Part shown: piece by piece, positions 60,439 to 64,000 of the stretch
How the letters are laid out: each line of letters starts with the position of its first letter
Position numbering within the stretch: the first letter of the stretch is position 1
Source: Spirillospora albida
GTDB lineage: Bacteria > Actinomycetota > Actinomycetes > Streptosporangiales > Streptosporangiaceae
NCBI RefSeq assembly: GCF_000718255.1
Contig: NZ_JOFJ01000014.1
Coordinates: forward strand, 255,417-319,416
DNA length: 64,000 nt
Direction: 5' to 3'
Made by a program: the position numbers and the translations under genes
The notes under the pieces: generated by a model
What the model saw: only the letters and a program-made list of their open reading frames with translations
What the model was told of the DNA's origin: nothing
The model's database searches: none

Positions 60439-61470
60439 ATGTTTGAGATTTGTTCACGAATTGCGGGTCACCGCGTCCCGGCGGCCGCGCTGCTCGCGCT
60501 CGGGACGGCGGCGGGCACGCTGACCGCGTGCGGGGACGCGGGCGCGACGATCACGCGGCTGACCGTCGGGTCGCCGGGCCCGGAGCCGTACACGCTGATG
60601 TCGAACACCGACCGCCAGGACGTCACGCGGACGCCCCGGGCGGGCGGGACGCGGGACGGCGACGCGCCGGGCCTGTACGGGGGGACGCGGCGGGCGGGGA
60701 CCTGCGACCGGGAGCGGCTGATCGCGTTCCTGCGGGCCGAGCCGGAGAAGGCGAGGGCGTGGGCGAAGGTGCAGGGCATCCCGGTGGACGACATCCCGCG
60801 GTATGTGTCGCGGCTGACGCCGGTCCTGCTGCGCGCCGACACGCTGGTGACCAACCACGGCTACGAGAAGGGCCGGGCGACCCGAATGACGGCCGTGCTC
60901 CAGGCGGGAATGGGCGTTCTGGTCAATGGCTACGGGGTGCCGACCGTGAAGTGCAATTGCGGCAATCCCTTGACCCGGCCGGACACGAAGATCTCCACAG
61001 GGAACGCGAACTACCGTGGCCGGAGCTGGCCGGATTTCCGCAAGCGCGAGGTGACGAAGATCCGTCCGCGCGATTCCAGGAAAGGGACGATGACGTCGTT
61101 CGTGCTCGTGGATCCCGGCGCCACCCGGGGGTTCGAGCGGCCGCGGGCGACGCAGGGCCACGCCGACGGCCCGTGGACACCGCCGCCCGTCACGGAGACG
61201 GCCCCGACGTCCGGGTCCCCGTCGCCCGGGTCCCCGTCGCCCCTCGACTCCGGCCAGGGCACGCCGGAGCCCGGCGATCCGAGCACGCCTCCGGGGCCGG
61301 AGATCAGCACGAGTCCCGCGGAGCCGGCGGAGCCCACCGAGTCGGCCGGGCCGACCGGCCTCGCGACCGAGCCGCCCGTCACGGAGTCGCCGCAGATGCG
61401 GACCGAGGGCGTCGCCACCGGTGGGCCGATCCCGCCCGGATCGGAGCCCCCGCCGTCGTACCGGCCGTGA
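60439..61470 (+). CDS. Lipoprotein of the DUF6777 type
   Basis: 343 residues from ATG 60439. Signal sequence ends in the lipobox-like LTAC (cysteine near residue 31). The middle (RLIAFLRAEPEKARAWAKVQGI, then PRYVSRLTPVLLRADTLVTNHGY and KCNCGNPLTRP) matches a domain of unknown function that I recall as DUF6777, often found next to Ser/Thr kinases. The last 100 residues are Pro, Ser, Thr and Glu-rich, like a wall-spanning tail. It is likely exported and divergent from the kinase. Confidence 0.75.
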   Translation: MFEICSRIAGHRVPAAALLALGTAAGTLTACGDAGATITRLTVGSPGPEPYTLMSNTDRQDVTRTPRAGGTRDGDAPGLYGGTRRAGTCDRERLIAFLRAEPEKARAWAKVQGIPVDDIPRYVSRLTPVLLRADTLVTNHGYEKGRATRMTAVLQAGMGVLVNGYGVPTVKCNCGNPLTRPDTKISTGNANYRGRSWPDFRKREVTKIRPRDSRKGTMTSFVLVDPGATRGFERPRATQGHADGPWTPPPVTETAPTSGSPSPGSPSPLDSGQGTPEPGDPSTPPGPEISTSPAEPAEPTESAGPTGLATEPPVTESPQMRTEGVATGGPIPPGSEPPPSYRP

Positions 61471-61476
61471 GTGCGA

Positions 61477-61496
61477 TACATTTGCTCATATGAGCA
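61477..61496 (+). promoter_or_regulatory. Operator overlapping the ArsR start codon, probable leaderless promoter
   Basis: TACATT at 61477-61482 is a good -10 box and stands seven bases before the A of the ATG, so the transcript probably begins at the start codon. A perfect 14-bp palindrome TGCTCATATGAGCA (61483-61496) covers the start codon and fits ArsR/SmtB operators (TGAnCA half sites). Confidence 0.65.
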
Positions 61497-61873
61497 GTGC
61501 TTCAGATATCGCCGAGGAGTGCGCGGTGCGGGTCGTCGACGCCGAGAAGGTCGCCGTCGTCTCCGCCGCCCTGCCGGACGGCGACACCATCGGCGAACTG
61601 GCCCAGGTGTTCGGGCTGCTGTCCGACCCCGGCCGGCTGCGGGTGATCACCGCGCTGCTCGAGGGCGGCGAGATGTGCGTCTGCGACATCGCAGCGGCCT
61701 GCGGGAACTCCGAGTCGGCGGTGTCGCACGCGCTGCGGCTGCTGCGCGCGAACCGCGTCGTCCGGGTCCGCCGCGCGGGCCGCATGGCCTACTACCGGCT
61801 GGACGACTCGCACGTCCGGATGCTGCTCGACCTCGCGCTCGCCCACATCGGCCACGGGGAGGACGCCGAATGA
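61490..61873 (+). CDS. ArsR/SmtB-family metal-sensing repressor
   Basis: 127 residues. Winged helix with LSDPGRLRVITALLEGGEMCVCDIAAACGNSESAVSHALRLL. Cysteines in the alpha-3 region (MCVCD) match the metal site type of ArsR/CadC/CmtR sensors, and there is a C-terminal DSHVRMLLDLALAHIGH with two histidines as in Zn/Ni alpha-5 sites, so both types of site may be present. It overlaps the CDF efflux gene by ATGA and likely represses itself and the pump until metal binds. Confidence 0.92.
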   Translation: MSSASDIAEECAVRVVDAEKVAVVSAALPDGDTIGELAQVFGLLSDPGRLRVITALLEGGEMCVCDIAAACGNSESAVSHALRLLRANRVVRVRRAGRMAYYRLDDSHVRMLLDLALAHIGHGEDAE

Positions 61874-62850
61874 GCGGCGACCACGGGCACGGCCATGGGC
61901 ACGGGCACGGCCTCTCCGCGGAGTCCGACCGCCGCTACCTGGGCGGCGCCCTCGCGCTGATCCTCGTCTACATGACCGGCGAGGTCGTGATCGGCCTGCT
62001 GGCGCGGTCGCTCGCCCTCATCTCCGACGCCGCGCACATGATGACGGACGCGTTCGCGATCGTCCTGGCCCTCATCGCGATGCGGATCGCCGCCCGCCCG
62101 CCCAAGGGCGGCTACACCTACGGGCTGCGCCGCGCGGAGATCCTGTCCGCCCAGCTCAACGGGCTGACCCTCATCCTCCTCGCCGCGTTCTTCGTGTTCG
62201 AGGGTGTCCAGCGGCTGGTCTCCCCGCCGGAGGTCGACGGCCGGCTCGTGTTCTGGACGTCCCTCGCGGGCATCGCCGTCAACCTGGCCGCCACCTGGCT
62301 GATCGGCAAGGCGAACCGGTCGAGCCTGAACGTCGAGGGCGCGTTCCAGCACATCCTCAACGACCTCTACGCGTTCATCTCGACCGCGATCGCGGGCCTG
62401 CTCGTCTGGACGGCCGGCTTCCACCGCGCCGACGCGATCGGCTCCCTTGTGGTCGCGGCCCTGATGCTGAAGAGCGGTTACGGCCTCCTCCGGGACGCGG
62501 GGCGCGTGCTGATGGAGGCCGCCCCGGCGGGCATCGACCCGTCCGAGCTGGGCGCCCGCCTGGCCGAGCGGCCCTGCGTGGAGGAGATCCACGACCTCCA
62601 CGTGTGGGAGGTGGGCTCCGGCTACCCGGCCCTGTCCGCCCACGTGCTGGTCGACTCGGAGGGCGACTGCCACGCCGTCCGCCGCGACCTCCAGGACGTC
62701 CTCCGCACCGAGTACGGGATCACCCACACCACCCTGGAAGTGGACCACCACTCCGAGGAGGAGGGCCACTGCGACGACGCCCACGGTCCCCGCCACGTCG
62801 CGGACCCCGAACCCCATGAGCACGCGGGCAACGCCCCCTGTGATCATTGA
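61870..62850 (+). CDS. CDF-family cation efflux pump (CzcD/ZitB-like)
   Basis: 326 residues. A His-Gly-rich start (HGHGHGHG) is followed by six membrane helices. Transport-site motifs HMMTD (in SDAAHMMTDAF) and HILND are both of the HxxxD zinc type. The C-terminal cytoplasmic domain (VEEIHDLHVWEVGSGYPALSAHVLV) and a His-rich tail complete it. It exports Zn, and possibly Cd or Co, by proton exchange, controlled by the ArsR gene it overlaps. Confidence 0.93.
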   Translation: MSGDHGHGHGHGHGLSAESDRRYLGGALALILVYMTGEVVIGLLARSLALISDAAHMMTDAFAIVLALIAMRIAARPPKGGYTYGLRRAEILSAQLNGLTLILLAAFFVFEGVQRLVSPPEVDGRLVFWTSLAGIAVNLAATWLIGKANRSSLNVEGAFQHILNDLYAFISTAIAGLLVWTAGFHRADAIGSLVVAALMLKSGYGLLRDAGRVLMEAAPAGIDPSELGARLAERPCVEEIHDLHVWEVGSGYPALSAHVLVDSEGDCHAVRRDLQDVLRTEYGITHTTLEVDHHSEEEGHCDDAHGPRHVADPEPHEHAGNAPCDH

Positions 62851-62943
62851 TACGTCCCGTTCCGCTTAGGTTTCGTCGCTTCCTGCCGGTGGATACAGGT
62901 TCACGACCGGCCTATAGGGTGGCGGCGGCTTGAGGAGGGGTCG

Positions 62944-63906
62944 GTGCGGACGAAGGCTGAGCTCGAGGGGTGCATCCGGGACACCGGACGCGCCGTCCTG
63001 GTGATCAACGCTCGGTCGCGGCGGGGGCGGCGGCTCTACGGGGAGGCGCGGCGGCTGCTGCGCGATGCCGGGATCGCGTTCGTGCGGGTGTTCCCGGTGA
63101 CCGATCCGTCCGGGCTGTCCGAGCTGTTCGCCGACGTCCTGGCCGAGGAGCCGGACCTCGTCGTCGTCGGCGGCGGCGACGGGACGATCGCGGAGGCCGT
63201 CGGGCATCTCGCGCACCGCGACATCGCGCTCGGCGTCCTGCCGCTCGGCACCACCAACAACTTCGCCCGCAGCCTGGAGCTGCCGCTCGACCTCGCTGGC
63301 GCCGTCCGGACGCTCGGCGAGGGCAAGGTCGCGGACGTGGACCTCGGCCGGTTCGAGAGCACCGGGGACCCGCGGGGCGGCGGCGAGCGCGGGCACGTCT
63401 TCGCGAACATGGTGAGCCTCGGCCTGTCGGTCCATGTCGCCGAGCACGTGCCGCACGCCCTGAAGCGGGTCCTCGGCCGGGCCGCGTACGCGCTGACCGC
63501 CGTGCGGCTGCTGCCCCGGCATCCGGCGTTCACCGCGCTGATCACGATCGACGGCGCGACGGAGAGGGTGCAGACGCACCAGCTCAACGTGGCGAACGGC
63601 GCCCACCACAGCGGGACGCGCATCGCCCGGGACGCGAGCCCCGACGACCGGCTCCTCGCCGTCTACAGCCTCGGCGACGAGCGGCGGCAGCGGCTCCTGT
63701 CCGCGACGGCGCGGCACGTCCTGACCGGCCCGCGCCGGACGCTGCGGGAGAGGGCGTTCCGCACCACGTCCCGCGTCGAGATCGCGACCGACCCGCCGCT
63801 GCAGGTCGACGTGGACGGCGAGATCCGCGGCCGGACGCCCGTCACCATCGAGATCCTCGCCAACGCCCTGCGGGTGATCGTCCCGCAGAGCTTCGACGAC
63901 ACCTAG
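62944..63906 (+). CDS. Diacylglycerol kinase-family lipid kinase (YegS/DgkB-like)
   Basis: 320 residues from GTG 62944, with GGAGGGG upstream. Catalytic-domain motifs: VLVINARSRRGRR, the glycine-rich VVVGGGDGTIAEAVGHL and LPLGTTNNFARSLELP. The C-terminal beta domain ends in VDGEIRGRTPVTIEI. It phosphorylates a lipid such as diacylglycerol or a long-chain base. The stop codon is about 30 bp from the end of a transposase gene, and the last residues could have been changed by that insertion. Confidence 0.9.
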   Translation: MRTKAELEGCIRDTGRAVLVINARSRRGRRLYGEARRLLRDAGIAFVRVFPVTDPSGLSELFADVLAEEPDLVVVGGGDGTIAEAVGHLAHRDIALGVLPLGTTNNFARSLELPLDLAGAVRTLGEGKVADVDLGRFESTGDPRGGGERGHVFANMVSLGLSVHVAEHVPHALKRVLGRAAYALTAVRLLPRHPAFTALITIDGATERVQTHQLNVANGAHHSGTRIARDASPDDRLLAVYSLGDERRQRLLSATARHVLTGPRRTLRERAFRTTSRVEIATDPPLQVDVDGEIRGRTPVTIEILANALRVIVPQSFDDT

Positions 63907-63936
63907 ATCGTTGATGGGGGTTTTTGAGTGCTCTGG

Positions 63937-64000
63937 TTAGTGGTCGTAGGCGATCAGTGATCGCTTGACCGGGGCGTCGATGAGCCAGTTGTGCCAGATG
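63937..64000 (-). CDS. Transposase, C-terminal end only (runs off the right edge)
   Basis: The minus-strand frame ending at TAA 63937-63939 reads IWHNWLIDAPVKRSLIAYDH, a C-terminus typical of actinomycete DDE transposases of IS5-like families. The rest lies outside the window. The bases 63907-63936 between it and the lipid kinase gene probably contain the element's terminal repeat, which cannot be confirmed without its other end. Confidence 0.7.
   Translation of the reverse strand, partial: IWHNWLIDAPVKRSLIAYDH

Overview
The window is very GC-rich (many lines above 75% G+C), uses GTG starts and tightly overlapping ATGA/GTGA stop-start junctions, and carries actinomycete-type gene families (F420-type PNPOx protein, DUF1707, MoxR/DUF5682 cassette, Ser/Thr kinase, Zn-ribbon GTPases). 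It looks like chromosomal DNA of a Streptosporangiales-type actinomycete, perhaps Actinomadura-like. That assignment is inference.

Positions 1-19616 hold the right end of a nonribosomal peptide (NRPS) cluster, which continues off the left edge. One large synthetase (start 15369, minus strand) reads C-A-T-C-A-T-C-[A C-terminal piece only]-T-C-A, then T-E after a frame break at about 4550. A second synthetase (start 2873, minus strand) begins C-A and leaves the window. Upstream is a stand-alone adenylation core (15798-17354) that stops just where an A domain's small C-terminal subdomain should begin. Module 3 of the large synthetase has only that missing subdomain, so the two look like halves of one split adenylation domain. 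Divergent to it are sbnA/sbnB-like genes for L-2,3-diaminopropionate (Dap). The simplest model is that Dap is made by the SbnA/SbnB pair, activated by the free core docked on the module 3 subdomain, and loaded on the module 3 carrier. Module 4 has a canonical threonine code and is followed by an epimerase.

Positions 19620-27236 are mixed catabolic and housekeeping genes: Uma2-type nuclease, acyl-CoA dehydrogenase, ADP-ribosylglycohydrolase, alpha/beta hydrolase, PNPOx, enoyl-CoA hydratase, class II aldolase, PfkB kinase and an ACT protein. Two have long perfect palindromic operators in front of them.

Positions 27437-37079 form a six-gene operon: GrpE-like, lidless Hsp70, an FnIII-like protein, a Zn-ribbon GTPase, a GAP1-type GTPase-associated protein and a membrane Zn-ribbon GTPase. 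It resembles predicted NTPase-based conflict systems. A TetR regulator with its operator, a phosphotriesterase-like gene and a lipoprotein S1C protease follow.

Positions 39959-41700 are an IS200/IS605 element with intact TnpA and TnpB, inserted in front of a YdeP-type molybdopterin oxidoreductase. Then come a DUF1707 protein, an acyl-CoA dehydrogenase, a secreted lipase, a CaiB-type enzyme, an unknown membrane protein, a threonine-dehydratase-like enzyme and an M50-like membrane protein.

Positions 51816-58862 hold a MoxR/VWA/DUF5682/DUF5691 operon whose first subunit has lost its SWIM zinc finger and whose later genes are bridged by micro-ORFs. The right end has a membrane Ser/Thr kinase divergent from a lipoprotein, an ArsR-CDF metal efflux pair, a diacylglycerol-kinase-like gene and the 3' end of a transposase at the edge. 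I saw no tRNA, rRNA or CRISPR array.
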